From: Arcicella lustrica
GTDB taxonomy: Bacteria; Bacteroidota; Bacteroidia; Cytophagales; Spirosomataceae
DNA length: 64,000 nucleotides
Assembly (NCBI RefSeq): GCF_034930985.1
Contig: NZ_JAYGIM010000004.1
Span: 62,001 to 126,000, forward strand
Direction of reading: 5' to 3'
Positions within the stretch are counted from its first letter, which is position 1. Every line of letters begins with the position of its first letter. A program made the position numbers and the translations under genes. Shown here piece after piece: positions 44,858 to 54,108 of this stretch. Under the pieces are notes generated by a model. That model saw only the letters and a program-made list of their open reading frames with translations. It ran no database searches and was not told the DNA's origin.

Positions 44858-44892
44858 AGATTCAAGAAGCAAGAGAAAAGAAACAAGAGTGT
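44858..44892. repeat. 7-bp periodic repeat, AGNNNNA units
   Basis: Five 7-mers in phase (AGATTCA, AGAAGCA and three more of the form AGANNNN) start just after the carA stop codon. Confidence 0.55.
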
Positions 44893-44893
44893 T

Positions 44894-44941
44894 AGACTTG
44901 AATTTGAAAGTATGTAGCTTTCAAATTCAAGTCTTTATTGT
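44894..44941 (+). terminator. intrinsic terminator of carA
   Basis: AGACTTGAATTTGAAAG at 44894-44910 pairs over 17 bp without mismatch with 44918-44934, followed by TTATTGTTTTG. Confidence 0.82.
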
Positions 44942-44990
44942 TTTGTAAAAACTATTCCCTTTCAAAAACTCTTTCATTTGCTATCATTGG

Positions 44991-45025
44991 TCTTGTATCT
45001 TGCTTCTAAAATCTTATATCTAAAT
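44991..45025. repeat. 7-bp periodic repeat, TCTTGNN/TCTAAAN units
   Basis: TCTTGTA, TCTTGCT and three further TCT-type 7-mers, in exact phase, ending 5 bp before the mnmD start. The units TCTTGCT and TCTAAAA match the array at 19952-19993. Confidence 0.65.
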
Positions 45026-45030
45026 AAAAA

Positions 45031-45684
45031 ATGCAAAGAGTAAGAATTACTGACGACGGTTTTACTACTTTATTCAGTGCAGAGTTTAACCAATTTTATC
45101 ATTCTGTTCGTGGTGCTTTAGACGAAACCCAAAGAGTATATATTGAATTGGGTTTATTGGCTAAAATGCAGGAAACACAAGAAATTAGCATATTGGAATT
45201 GGGTTTTGGTACTGGGTTAAATGCTTTGATAACCGCAGGAGAAGCTAAAAAAAATCAGCTAAAAGTACATTACACCAGTCTTGAGCCATTTCCCATTTCA
45301 GAAGAAGATGTCAAATTATTAAATTATCAGACGGACACAGCAACTGATTTACTCCAAAAGCTTCATTCAGTAAACTGGGAAGAAAACATTGAAATCTCCT
45401 CTAATTTTTCACTCAAAAAAGTAAAGAGTACGCTTCAAGATTTTAAAACTGACGAGCTATTTGACGTAGTTTATTACGATGCCTTCGCTCCTTCGTCACA
45501 ACCAGAACTCTGGACTGTGGAAACATTTACTCATGTTGCGTCTTTCTTAAAAAAAGGAGGATTCCTGACTACTTATTGTTCAAAAACTATTGTCAGAAGG
45601 GCAATGGAACAAGCAGGATTTAAAGTAGAAAAGCATGTAGGAATATGGGGTAAAAGAGAGGTAGTGAGAGCCATTAAGTTATAA
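45031..45684 (+). CDS. mnmD: tRNA 5-methylaminomethyl-2-thiouridine methyltransferase MnmD type
   Basis: The 217-residue protein is a Rossmann methyltransferase with the DUF752/MnmD signature: SILELGFGTGLNALITAGEAKK, LTSLEPFPIS-type binding segment, DVVYYDAFAPSSQPELWT and TYCSKTIVRRAMEQAGFKVEKHVGIWGKREVVRA. It methylates the wobble uridine side chain in tRNA using S-adenosylmethionine. Only the methyltransferase half of the MnmC fusion is present, as in many Bacteroidota. It stands alone and is convergent with the unknown gene at 45776. Confidence 0.9.
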   Translation: MQRVRITDDGFTTLFSAEFNQFYHSVRGALDETQRVYIELGLLAKMQETQEISILELGFGTGLNALITAGEAKKNQLKVHYTSLEPFPISEEDVKLLNYQTDTATDLLQKLHSVNWEENIEISSNFSLKKVKSTLQDFKTDELFDVVYYDAFAPSSQPELWTVETFTHVASFLKKGGFLTTYCSKTIVRRAMEQAGFKVEKHVGIWGKREVVRAIKL

Positions 45685-45693
45685 AAACTACAA

Positions 45694-45733
45694 TTCCTAT
45701 TAGGCGGCGACTTAAGTCACCGCCTAATAGGAA
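45694..45733. terminator. long bidirectional hairpin between convergent genes
   Basis: TTCCTATTAGGCGG at 45694-45707 pairs with its perfect complement at 45720-45733; the loop GACTTAAGTC is itself self-complementary. T-runs are weak on both sides, so termination efficiency is uncertain. Confidence 0.65.
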
Positions 45734-45775
45734 AGGATTTGAGAATTATATTATCAAAAAAGTTTTTTTAGTATC

Positions 45776-47200
45776 TCAAGCAGGCGTTACTTCGCAAGGA
45801 TAACCAAATAAGCAATTTCCTTTTACTAATTTCGATACGACTGATGGCACTAATTCTTCCCAACCAGATTCGCCAGATTGGATTAGTTTCAAGACCGCAT
45901 CTGTATTAATTTTGAGTAGTTCTTTATCGTAATTTTTAATATCGGCAAATTTATCGTTGTCTTGCAAATATTGAAACAAGCCTTTTAAGTGCGAAGGAGG
46001 AGTAAATTCCTTTGTGGTTACAATTTCACCATCTGCATTGAGCATTGGGTGCAAATACAATTTAATTTTGGGAGCAAACAAGGTAGAAAAAGCTGAAAGA
46101 ATTCCCCCTGAAATATTGGTATAATGCTTTTCTTCAAAAATATAATCAAGGTTAGGCATTCCTAGAATCAGCCCCATTCTTAATTTGGTAAAACCACATA
46201 GATATTGCACCAAACGATAATATTCATGAAAATTTGAAATCAAAACGGTATGTCCTAGCGAACATAAAATATCTACACGATCGAGGAAATCTCTTTCATT
46301 TATTTGTTCACCACCTGCTTGTAAATTCTTCAAAGTAAGTTCAGCTAATAAAACTACTTTATCGTCATCAACGTCTGGTTCGGCTTCAAACTGTTTCAAA
46401 CCCGTTTTAATCATGTCTAAAGATACATTCGTAACAGGTCTAAAACGTCCACGTACTGCCACAATATGTTTTTTATAGAAGGCTTCTGAAGGCTGCATTA
46501 CGTTTCCGTCTGGTCCGAAAAGTGCGGCATTGGTAAAACCATTTTTTACTAAGTGAAGCGACATCAAACGGTCGTCCACACCTTTAAAGTCTGGACCACG
46601 AAAACGAATCATATCAATCTCAATTCTATCAGACGATAAATCATCCATTAAAGATTGAAGTAAAATTTCAGGCTGTGCATTATAATAGAAGCAACCATAC
46701 ATCAAGTTTACACCAATAACACCTAAAGCTTGTTGCTGTAAAACATTGTCATTGTCTTTCATTCTTACGTGAATGACAACATCGTTTGGTTCGCCATTTG
46801 GTTCAAGTTGAAAACGTAAGCCAATCCACCCATGTGGGTCATTATTTTTTTGATAGTTTAGCGCAGCAACAGTATCAGCAAAAGCAAAAAATGTACGTTC
46901 AGAAGCCATTTCGGTCAGACGTACATTTAATAATTTATACTCACGAGTAAGCATTTTCATTAAACGGGCTTCTACTACATAACGCCCAGATTCTTCTTCC
47001 CCATAAATGGCATCCGAGAAAGCCATATCATAAGCTGAAATAGTTTTTGCAATCGTTCCTGATGCTCCGCCCGACTTAAAAAAATTAGCAGCGACATCTT
47101 GCCCAGCCCCGATTTCAGCAAAAGAGCCATAAATTCGGCGGTCGAGATTGATGCGAAGAGCCTTCTGTTTTGTGCCTAAATTTCTATCGTAATTTACCAT
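45776..47200 (-). CDS. conserved protein of unknown function (often mislabelled TonB-dependent receptor)
   Basis: I start at MVNYDRNLGTKQKALRINL (47200, 474 residues); the upstream start at 47263 adds a poor tail. The protein has no signal peptide, membrane segment or TonB box, so a receptor role is not supported. Distinct blocks such as RRIYGSFAEIGAGQDVAANFF, AYDMAFSDAIYG, RYVVEARLMKMLTREY and HGWIGLRFQLEPNGEPNDVVIHVRM look conserved. I recall similar proteins in many Bacteroidota and Planctomycetes without a known function, but I cannot check. It is cytoplasmic and large enough for an enzyme. Its neighbour on the same strand (47396) is a sugar kinase-like protein. Confidence 0.72.
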   Translation of the reverse strand: MVNYDRNLGTKQKALRINLDRRIYGSFAEIGAGQDVAANFFKSGGASGTIAKTISAYDMAFSDAIYGEEESGRYVVEARLMKMLTREYKLLNVRLTEMASERTFFAFADTVAALNYQKNNDPHGWIGLRFQLEPNGEPNDVVIHVRMKDNDNVLQQQALGVIGVNLMYGCFYYNAQPEILLQSLMDDLSSDRIEIDMIRFRGPDFKGVDDRLMSLHLVKNGFTNAALFGPDGNVMQPSEAFYKKHIVAVRGRFRPVTNVSLDMIKTGLKQFEAEPDVDDDKVVLLAELTLKNLQAGGEQINERDFLDRVDILCSLGHTVLISNFHEYYRLVQYLCGFTKLRMGLILGMPNLDYIFEEKHYTNISGGILSAFSTLFAPKIKLYLHPMLNADGEIVTTKEFTPPSHLKGLFQYLQDNDKFADIKNYDKELLKINTDAVLKLIQSGESGWEELVPSVVSKLVKGNCLFGYPCEVTPA

Positions 47201-47395
47201 GACATTATTCTCTTTATTTAATTGTACCCTATCACTCAAAGCATTTCCTAATTTACAATTCAATGGGCAAAGCTTGACAAAAATCTACCAAAAATATAAT
47301 TCTTTATCTAAAAATTAATACAAAAAACGAATTAGCAAGCAGTTGAGTAGGTTTTAAACAAACAAAAGTATAAAACGTAATATAGCTCATTCAAT

Positions 47396-48250
47396 TTAGG
47401 CTAATTGTGATTTGTGAAACAAAGTCAAACCAGCAATCGGACTTTCCATAATCACTCCTACACTAAAGCCTTTTTCGATGGCTACTCTTCTTAGAATATC
47501 AGAGTAATAAAATGCGACAGAACCTGTGAAATGAATTTTATACTGTTGGTAATCTGGATACTTTAATAAATATTTTTCAAAAAATAAATCAAAGGCACTT
47601 TTAACTAAACCAAACGTAAATGGATGATTGCGATTATCAAAAATAAATTTTGAAAAAGAAGCAAAGTAACGATTAGGAAAAGGTTTTTGATAAGCATTAT
47701 CTAAAATTTCCAGACGGTCTTTCGCACCAAAACGCTTTTCGAATTTTTCACGAATATCAATAGGCATTTCTTTGTGCAAATAACTTAATACTAATTGTTT
47801 GCCAAGGTAACCTCCGCTTCCTTCATCTCCCAACCAAAAACCTAAAGGTGGTACTTGAAAAGTAATATCTTTACCATCATAAAAGCAAGAATTAGAACCA
47901 GTTCCTAAAATACAGGCAATGCCAGCCTCACGACCACACAAAGCACGAGCCGCCGCCAACATATCACTGTGTACTTCTATTGTTTTTACGGTTGGAAAAA
48001 TCGTTTTGAAAGCCAAGCGAATAATTTCCGCTTTTTCTCCATTGGTGACACCCGTTCCATAATAAAAAACTTCCGAAACTGCTTGATTGTTGAGCGATGG
48101 CAATAAGTTTTTTTGTAATTCTTCAATAATTGAATCAGTAGTTTGATAATATGGATTTAGCCCAATTGTTTTGGCTTGGGAAACTTCTCCGTTTGGAGAA
48201 ATCATTCGCCAATCTGTTTTACTTGAGCCACTTTCTGCGATTAAAATCAT
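47396..48250 (-). CDS. BadF/BadG-type ATPase, N-acetylglucosamine kinase-like
   Basis: The 284-residue protein has the ASKHA fold with the phosphate-1 segment ESGSSKTDWRMISP at residues 5-18 and the phosphate-2 segment LGTGSNSCFYDG near 118, plus WLGDEGSGGYLG and HFTGSVAFYYSD. These match the N-acetylglucosamine kinase subgroup (BcrAD_BadFG family), which phosphorylates GlcNAc during cell-wall recycling. The exact sugar is not proven. It precedes the unknown gene on the same strand with a 195 bp gap and is divergent from the large propeller gene. Confidence 0.85.
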   Translation of the reverse strand: MILIAESGSSKTDWRMISPNGEVSQAKTIGLNPYYQTTDSIIEELQKNLLPSLNNQAVSEVFYYGTGVTNGEKAEIIRLAFKTIFPTVKTIEVHSDMLAAARALCGREAGIACILGTGSNSCFYDGKDITFQVPPLGFWLGDEGSGGYLGKQLVLSYLHKEMPIDIREKFEKRFGAKDRLEILDNAYQKPFPNRYFASFSKFIFDNRNHPFTFGLVKSAFDLFFEKYLLKYPDYQQYKIHFTGSVAFYYSDILRRVAIEKGFSVGVIMESPIAGLTLFHKSQLA

Positions 48251-48387
48251 TATAAATCAAATAATATTTTGTAAAAAAAAAAGAAATTATATTACTTTTA
48301 TAGATGTGTTTGACACCTCTGAGACACAATTATACAACAAAAAAATCAAACGCCTTCGATTAAGAGGTGAGAGGCACCTTTATTAAA

Positions 48388-50973
48388 ATGAAAAAAAATC
48401 TACTACTGTTTGTACTTCTTATTTCCTCATGGAAACTTTCTGCTCAACTCAAAATTGCGACAAATTCTGCAAATCTTTGTGAAGGGACAAATATTATTTT
48501 TGATGCGACAGGTATTCCGACTAATGCCTCAATCCAATGGCAAAAAAATGGCATTGACATTCTAAATGCTAATGCAAAAACTTACCAAACTTCAGCTTCA
48601 GGGAGTTATTCTGTAAAAGCAGTGAGTGGTACTAATAACTGGGTCAGAAAAAGTCCAACTGAAGACTTTGATCATCTATTAGATGTTTTTTTTGTAAATG
48701 AAAAAATTGGCTATGCCATAGGTAATAATGGAACTATTATTAAAACCTTAAATGGCGGAATTTCTTGGGAAAGCCAAATATCAAACACGACTGAGACACT
48801 TCGTCGTGTTTTCTTTATTGACGAACAAAACGGATGGATAGTTGGTATGGTAGGAGAGATATTAACAACCAATGATGGAGGGGTGAATTGGAGAAAAGCT
48901 CCTAAAACTTGGAATTATAATAGATATTTTGAAAATATTTTTTTCCTTAATTCTAAAGTTGGATGGATTTTAGGAAGTGAATTATTGTTAAAAACTACTA
49001 ATGGTGGGGAGACATGGACATCTCTACCTCAATCCTCTCCTTATGTAAGTGTGTATGCTATTTTTTTTACTGATGCTCAAACAGGTTGGATAGCAGATTA
49101 TTTTGGCAGTATTTATAAAACAACAGATGGTGGTGCTACTTGGCAAGAAAGTTATTATCTTAATGGTGATAAACCTTTTAATGTACCCCAAGAATTTGGT
49201 TTTTTCCTTTCAATATCTTTTACAGATAAAAATAATGGATGGGCAGTCGGATCAAATGGTATAATGGTTACTACATCAAATGGAGGTTTAAGTTGGACAA
49301 GAAAAAAAGGTATTAATGATAACCTTTTTTTCAACAAAATTCAATTTAGTGACGCTAAAAATGGTTTTGCCTTTACTTATGGCAGTGAATATCTACAAAC
49401 ATCCGATGGAGGAAATACTTGGATAAAAAAGAGTATAGACTTGAATACACCGATAAGTATTTACTTTTTATTTGGTAAAAACAATATATGGTCTGTTGGT
49501 AATGAAGGAACAATTATTAATACTACAGACAGTGGACTTAAGTGGAAAATACTTAGAGGAAATACACAATGGTTATTTGATATTAATTTTGTAAATTCCT
49601 CTATTGGCTACAAAGTAGGAAATTATGGATTAATTGAAAAAACCATTGATGGTGGTGTCACTTGGAAAAAGCAAAATTCTGGCGTTAATAATACTATCTT
49701 TAAAGTGAAATTTGTTGATGAAAATACTGGATGGGCTTTAATCAAAGGTGGCGTTCAAGGAAGTCAAGGTAGTGTATTGAGAACTGTTGATGGTGGAAAT
49801 ACTTGGACAAATCACACTATATATCCCAAAACTATTTATTTAGAATTTATCAATGCAATGTTTTTTAATGATGCTAAAAATGGTTTTGTTGTTGGGTATA
49901 AAAATGCTATTTATAATACTAAAGATGGAGGTGTTACTTGGAATAAAGTAAAAACCACTCTCGATTCTAATCAACATTTAGAGTCTGTTTTCTTTTCTGA
50001 TTCAAAAAATGGTTGGACAGTTGGTAATCCTGGTAATATTGTTAAAACTAATGACGGTGGCGAAACATGGACCAAGCTCAGTATTGACGAAAAACATAAA
50101 AATGGCGAATTTAGATCTGTATGGTTCAATGATGCAAAAAATGGCTGGGTTCTTAAATATCCTAATCTTATATTAAAAACTACTGATGGTGGAATTACTT
50201 GGACAGACTTTGAGGTAGAAAACCAAACATTAAAGTCTATTATTTTTACAGATAATAAAACTGGATGGATAACAGGTGAGCGTGGATTGTTGTTAAAAAC
50301 CATTGATGGTGGGATTAATTGGGAAACTCAACAATATAATAGCTCTAAAACCTTAAATGGACTGTTTTTTTCAAATACTCAAAACGGGTGGGCAGTAGGC
50401 ACTGGCAATACTCTACTTAAATATGAGCAACAAGTTTTAGCCACTTCAAATACGCTTATGATTAATCCCAAACCGAATGTTCCAAACTTAACTTGGAGTA
50501 ACAATGAGGGTCGTCTAATTGCCACAAGTACAACACAACCTGTACTGTTTTCTTGGTTTAGAGGAAATAATGAAATAAAAAACTTTACTAGCACGACCTT
50601 CTTTCCAACTAGCTCCGGAACATACAGTGTACGTGTAAGTGACTCAAATTTCTGTTCAGAGTTTTCAAAGCCAGTTGAAGTAAGTATTTTATCATCTGAT
50701 AACCCTTTTCAAACCTCATATTTAAATGCTTATCCAAACCCCAATAATAATGGAGTATTAAAAATAGACTATTCCAATTTAAAAAATGGCAGAGTAGCTG
50801 AACTACAACTAATTGGTATTGATGGATTATCTGTTCATAATCAAAAGCTTGAACTTCAAAATAACTCATTCGCAGGAGAAGTTGACCTCAAAGGTTTATC
50901 TTCTGGCATATACTTTTTACAAGTGGTTTCAGGCGAACAAAAATCTGTGGTTAAAATAAGTGTTGTAAAATAA
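48388..50973 (+). CDS. large YCF48-like propeller protein with Ig domain and T9SS sorting domain
   Basis: I start at MKKNLLLF (861 residues), the signal-peptide start ending SAQ; the upstream ATG at 48367 adds seven residues. There are 13 turns of the form T-x-x-G-G-x-x-W (for example TNDGGVNW, TTDGGATW, TVDGGNTW, TNDGGETW, TIDGGINW) spaced by about 43-50 residues through residues 80-680. YCF48-like propellers have about seven such blades, so this protein may hold two. An Ig-like domain and a T9SS type A domain (LNAYPNPNNNGVLKIDYS, ELQLIGIDGLSV, GIYFLQVVSGEQ, KISVVK) follow. It should be secreted and surface-attached. Ligand unknown. Confidence 0.9.
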   Translation: MKKNLLLFVLLISSWKLSAQLKIATNSANLCEGTNIIFDATGIPTNASIQWQKNGIDILNANAKTYQTSASGSYSVKAVSGTNNWVRKSPTEDFDHLLDVFFVNEKIGYAIGNNGTIIKTLNGGISWESQISNTTETLRRVFFIDEQNGWIVGMVGEILTTNDGGVNWRKAPKTWNYNRYFENIFFLNSKVGWILGSELLLKTTNGGETWTSLPQSSPYVSVYAIFFTDAQTGWIADYFGSIYKTTDGGATWQESYYLNGDKPFNVPQEFGFFLSISFTDKNNGWAVGSNGIMVTTSNGGLSWTRKKGINDNLFFNKIQFSDAKNGFAFTYGSEYLQTSDGGNTWIKKSIDLNTPISIYFLFGKNNIWSVGNEGTIINTTDSGLKWKILRGNTQWLFDINFVNSSIGYKVGNYGLIEKTIDGGVTWKKQNSGVNNTIFKVKFVDENTGWALIKGGVQGSQGSVLRTVDGGNTWTNHTIYPKTIYLEFINAMFFNDAKNGFVVGYKNAIYNTKDGGVTWNKVKTTLDSNQHLESVFFSDSKNGWTVGNPGNIVKTNDGGETWTKLSIDEKHKNGEFRSVWFNDAKNGWVLKYPNLILKTTDGGITWTDFEVENQTLKSIIFTDNKTGWITGERGLLLKTIDGGINWETQQYNSSKTLNGLFFSNTQNGWAVGTGNTLLKYEQQVLATSNTLMINPKPNVPNLTWSNNEGRLIATSTTQPVLFSWFRGNNEIKNFTSTTFFPTSSGTYSVRVSDSNFCSEFSKPVEVSILSSDNPFQTSYLNAYPNPNNNGVLKIDYSNLKNGRVAELQLIGIDGLSVHNQKLELQNNSFAGEVDLKGLSSGIYFLQVVSGEQKSVVKISVVK

Positions 50974-51016
50974 TGCAACCAAAAATTACCAAGTTGTGTC
51001 TATAAGTTTAAAGAAA

Positions 51017-51259
51017 TCAAGAATTATTAGATACTAACTCACCCACAACCAAAAATTTTTCAAAAACTTTGTCGGTATGCGGAGCGTCTTTTAGTTCATC
51101 GGTTAAATCTTGACCAGCCCAATGTTCATAATGCTTACCATTACGCCAAAGTCTGGAATTGCTAACATCATAAATAAACCCTTTGAAGGCAATCCAGATT
51201 TCGTCACGATCTTGACCGTTCCTTAAAGCCAATTGAGATTTTGTGTATTTTTTTAGCAT
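51017..51259 (-). CDS. cytochrome b5-like heme-binding protein, stand-alone
   Basis: The 80-residue protein is nearly a single cytochrome b5 domain: KKYTKSQLALRNGQDRDEIWIAFKGFIYDVS, then GKHYEHWAGQDLTDELKDAPHTDKVFEKF. Candidate axial heme ligands are His43 or His46 and His61. No membrane anchor or fused oxidase is present, so it is a soluble electron carrier or a steroid-binding-type relative. No partner reductase is next to it. Convergent with the propeller gene. Confidence 0.85.
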   Translation of the reverse strand: MLKKYTKSQLALRNGQDRDEIWIAFKGFIYDVSNSRLWRNGKHYEHWAGQDLTDELKDAPHTDKVFEKFLVVGELVSNNS

Positions 51260-51344
51260 AATTATTTTTTATATATTGTATCAAATTTGTTGAACTCAAT
51301 TTATTTTATCATTTTTATCCCTCAAAAATAAAATCTAACAGATA

Positions 51345-51815
51345 ATGAAAAAACTAATTCTATCCCTCCCTATTCTCTTTGCCTTTGTTTTAATACTAAG
51401 CAGTTGTGGAAAAGATGCACCTGAACCAACTTTAACAGAAAAGTTGACAAAAACTTTTACCGTTAGCATTGCAAAAGAAGGTGGTGTTGAAGTTTACAAC
51501 AAAACTAAAACAACAAACATTGCTTCTGGTTATTCTAATTACAAATTAAGTTTAAGTAGTACAAAGTCGGCTACATTAACGGCGAAAGATAATACTACAT
51601 TCACGGGTACTTGGGCATTGACAAATACAGACAAAACTTTAAGTTTAACTGGATTAAAAACTTCAGCAGGAGCGAATCCAACTGGAACTACTGGAACAAT
51701 TGAATTTACAATCGTTACAATTGATGGAACTGGTTCAGCAGTAACACTTGAGTCTTTACAACCAGACATTAAAGCAAGTAATTCTATTGTTAATTTACAA
51801 TTAGTAAATCCTTAA
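51345..51815 (+). CDS. small predicted lipoprotein of unknown function
   Basis: The 156-residue protein has a lipoprotein signal with the lipobox LSSC (acylated Cys21 in ILSSCGKDAPEP) and a beta-rich, Thr/Ser-rich remainder with several T-x-T repeats (TLTAKDNTTFTGTWALTNTDKTLSLTGL), resembling lipocalin-like or DUF-type lipid-binding beta-sandwiches of this phylum. No named family was recognised. It ends at an intrinsic terminator shared by no other gene. Confidence 0.75.
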   Translation: MKKLILSLPILFAFVLILSSCGKDAPEPTLTEKLTKTFTVSIAKEGGVEVYNKTKTTNIASGYSNYKLSLSSTKSATLTAKDNTTFTGTWALTNTDKTLSLTGLKTSAGANPTGTTGTIEFTIVTIDGTGSAVTLESLQPDIKASNSIVNLQLVNP

Positions 51816-51838
51816 ACCAAACATAAATTATTACCACG

Positions 51839-51866
51839 AAGCCATCTCTAACAGGATGGCTTTTTT
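51839..51866 (+). terminator. intrinsic terminator of the small lipoprotein gene
   Basis: AAGCCATC at 51839-51846 pairs with GATGGCTT at 51855-51862, followed by TTTTTTC. Confidence 0.8.
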
Positions 51867-51917
51867 CTTTTCCATAAAATATCAATCCATCGATTCTCTC
51901 AATCACAAAATCAAACG

Positions 51918-51925
51918 TAACTTTG
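51918..51925 (+). promoter_or_regulatory. -7 box TAACTTTG abutting the thiL start codon
   Basis: Full TAnnTTTG match only 5 bp upstream of the thiL ATG at 51930. Transcription would start at or next to the start codon, giving a leaderless mRNA. The -33 TTG is not visible at usual spacing. Confidence 0.5.
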
Positions 51926-51929
51926 TATT

Positions 51930-52958
51930 ATGGAAACAAGAACAGAATTAAGTACAATCGGAGAATTTGGCTTGATAAAGTTAATCGATTCGAAATTTCA
52001 AACCATTAATCCAGAAACCATCAAGGGAATTGGCGATGATGCAGCCATCATCGATACTGCTGGAAAAGAATTGGTAATTTCTACCGACCTTTTAATGGAA
52101 GGTATCCATTTCGATTTAGCTTATACTCCTCTCAAACATTTAGGTTACAAGGCTGTTGCCGTAAATGTTTCTGATATTGCTGCGATGAATGCTATTCCTA
52201 AACAGATTACTGTAAGTTTGGGCTTGAGTAATCGTTTTTCGGTAGAAGCCATTGAAGAATTATATGAAGGTATCAAGATTGCTTGTGATGAATATAAAGT
52301 AGATTTAGTAGGTGGTGATACTTCGGCTTCACGCTCTGGTTTGGTGATTTCAATTACTGCTTTGGGTACTGCGGAAAAGAAAAATATCGTTCGAAGAAAT
52401 ACTGCGAATACGAACGACATTATTTGTGTTTCGGGAGATTTAGGTGCTGCTTACATTGGTTTACAAACGCTTGAAAGAGAAAAACAAGTATTTTTGGCAA
52501 ACCCTGATATGCAACCTCAATTGGATAAAGATAAAGATTATGTGATAGAACGCCAATTGAAACCGAATGCCAGAATGGATGTAATTTATGAATTGCGTGA
52601 TTTAGGCGTAATTCCTACTTCAATGATTGACATTTCAGATGGATTGGCTTCTGAAATATTACATCTTTGTAAAAATTCTGGTACTGGTGCAGTTATTTTT
52701 GAAGATAAAATTCCAATCGACGACCAAACTTATTTGGTAGCAACTGAATTAAACTTTAGCCCGATGACGGCAGCATTGAATGGCGGAGAAGATTATGAAT
52801 TACTTTTTACAGTAAAACAAGAAGATTTTGAAACGATCAAAAACATGTCTGATATAAGTTTCTTGGGTTATATGACTAACGATGTAGATGGTGTAAAATT
52901 AATGATGAAATCGGGTACTTTAATCAACGTTACTTCGCCCGGATTTGAGCATTTTTGA
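51930..52958 (+). CDS. thiL: thiamine-monophosphate kinase
   Basis: The 342-residue protein is of the PurM/AIRS fold with the ATP/metal-binding GIGDDAAII at residues 34-42, VAVNVSDIAAMNAIPKQITVSLGL, VGGDTSASRSGLVISITALG and SMIDISDGLASEI. It makes thiamine diphosphate from thiamine monophosphate. Other thi genes are not nearby and no THI-box riboswitch was seen. It is convergent with the UbiA gene, sharing a bidirectional terminator. Confidence 0.95.
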   Translation: METRTELSTIGEFGLIKLIDSKFQTINPETIKGIGDDAAIIDTAGKELVISTDLLMEGIHFDLAYTPLKHLGYKAVAVNVSDIAAMNAIPKQITVSLGLSNRFSVEAIEELYEGIKIACDEYKVDLVGGDTSASRSGLVISITALGTAEKKNIVRRNTANTNDIICVSGDLGAAYIGLQTLEREKQVFLANPDMQPQLDKDKDYVIERQLKPNARMDVIYELRDLGVIPTSMIDISDGLASEILHLCKNSGTGAVIFEDKIPIDDQTYLVATELNFSPMTAALNGGEDYELLFTVKQEDFETIKNMSDISFLGYMTNDVDGVKLMMKSGTLINVTSPGFEHF

Positions 52959-52981
52959 TGCTTTCTAAAATAAAATTCAAT

Positions 52982-53012
52982 AAAAATGGCTTCGCAAAAC
53001 GAAGCCATTTTT
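52982..53012. terminator. bidirectional terminator between thiL and the UbiA gene
   Basis: A perfect 13-bp stem (AAAAATGGCTTCG at 52982-52994 and its complement at 53000-53012) with a 5-nt loop and T-tracts on both strands. Confidence 0.88.
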
Positions 53013-53031
53013 ATTGAATTTATCATTACAA

Positions 53032-53925
53032 TCAAACTGCTATCATTGTTAAAACTCCTATTAGCATAATAATTTTACAGGCATTACTCAGAAAAGCAAA
53101 ATCATTCGGTTTGTCGGCATAGACTAATTTATAAGTCAGAAAACCAACGGGAAACATCATTAATAGAAAAATATAAGCAATTCTTTCGTTCGGTAATTGA
53201 CTTGCCAGAATGAATAAAATACTGATAAAAATGGCAATTAATCCATAAACAAGATTTTTGGTTCTGGCAATTCCCCAAATAATTGGAAGAGTTCTACAAC
53301 CATGACGTTCATCGCCTTTTACATCTTCCATATCTTTAATAATCTCACGAATTAAAGTAATGAAAAATGAAAAAGTAGCATAAACCCATACTTCTCGCTG
53401 ATGACCGGGATAATAAACGGCTAAAACCAACAAAGAAAAACCCGTTAAAATAGCCACCATCAAATTTCCCCAAAAAGCCAATCTTTTTAATTTATTGGCA
53501 TAAAGCCACAAACAAAAAACGGCACATAAATTCACAAAAGCTGTTTTTCTATCTACCAATAAACCCAATAAAATTCCAGAAGCATTAAAAATTTGATGAA
53601 TCAATAAAGCCCATCTTCTTTTGATGTATCGCCCAATTACTACTCGTTCGGGTTTATTCACCAAATCAATTTTTATATCATAATAATCATTGATGATATA
53701 ACCAGAGGCAGCCACCAAAACGGTCGCTAAAACAATCAAGAATAAGTTTTTTTCTAATAAAATATCAAGGAGATGACCGAAAGAAAGTGGTTTATCTCTA
53801 ATCAAAAAATATCTTGTAAAATATTGCGTAAATACGATAATTGCTAAATTTTGCCAACGAATTAGTCGGGTAAAACCTGTAAGTACTTGTAGGTATGTAA
53901 CTTTCCGAGGGGTTCTCAACATCAT
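53032..53925 (-). CDS. UbiA-family prenyltransferase, geranylgeranylglyceryl phosphate synthase-like
   Basis: The 297-residue protein has about eight membrane helices and the two Asp-rich motifs of UbiA enzymes: NDYYDIKIDLVNKPERVV near residue 90 and IKDMEDVKGDERHGCRTLPI near 213. It moves a polyprenyl group to an acceptor in the membrane. The NDYYDxxxDxxNxPxR form resembles digeranylgeranylglyceryl-phosphate synthase-like and MenA-like enzymes of Bacteroidota; the substrate is uncertain. It is convergent with thiL. Confidence 0.85.
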   Translation of the reverse strand: MMLRTPRKVTYLQVLTGFTRLIRWQNLAIIVFTQYFTRYFLIRDKPLSFGHLLDILLEKNLFLIVLATVLVAASGYIINDYYDIKIDLVNKPERVVIGRYIKRRWALLIHQIFNASGILLGLLVDRKTAFVNLCAVFCLWLYANKLKRLAFWGNLMVAILTGFSLLVLAVYYPGHQREVWVYATFSFFITLIREIIKDMEDVKGDERHGCRTLPIIWGIARTKNLVYGLIAIFISILFILASQLPNERIAYIFLLMMFPVGFLTYKLVYADKPNDFAFLSNACKIIMLIGVLTMIAV

Positions 53926-54108
53926 ATTAGAAGATTGTTATGCGCTATAACAACCAAATTTATTCCATTTTCATCCCTTAAAAAACTTTTTTAGTGATTA
54001 GAAGAGATTTTTTTTTGTTTTTGTGTGTTAGACTTTTGATAAGTCTATTCGCTAAGACTTAACTTTACATATCCACAACGTGCGGCGAACCGCTTCAATA
54101 TTAGATTA

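Noticed and set aside
45776..47200. TonB-dependent receptor
   Set aside because: No signal peptide, plug or barrel features.
51840..51930. THI-box (TPP) riboswitch before thiL
   Set aside because: No conserved thi-box sequence, and the -7 box next to the ATG leaves no leader.
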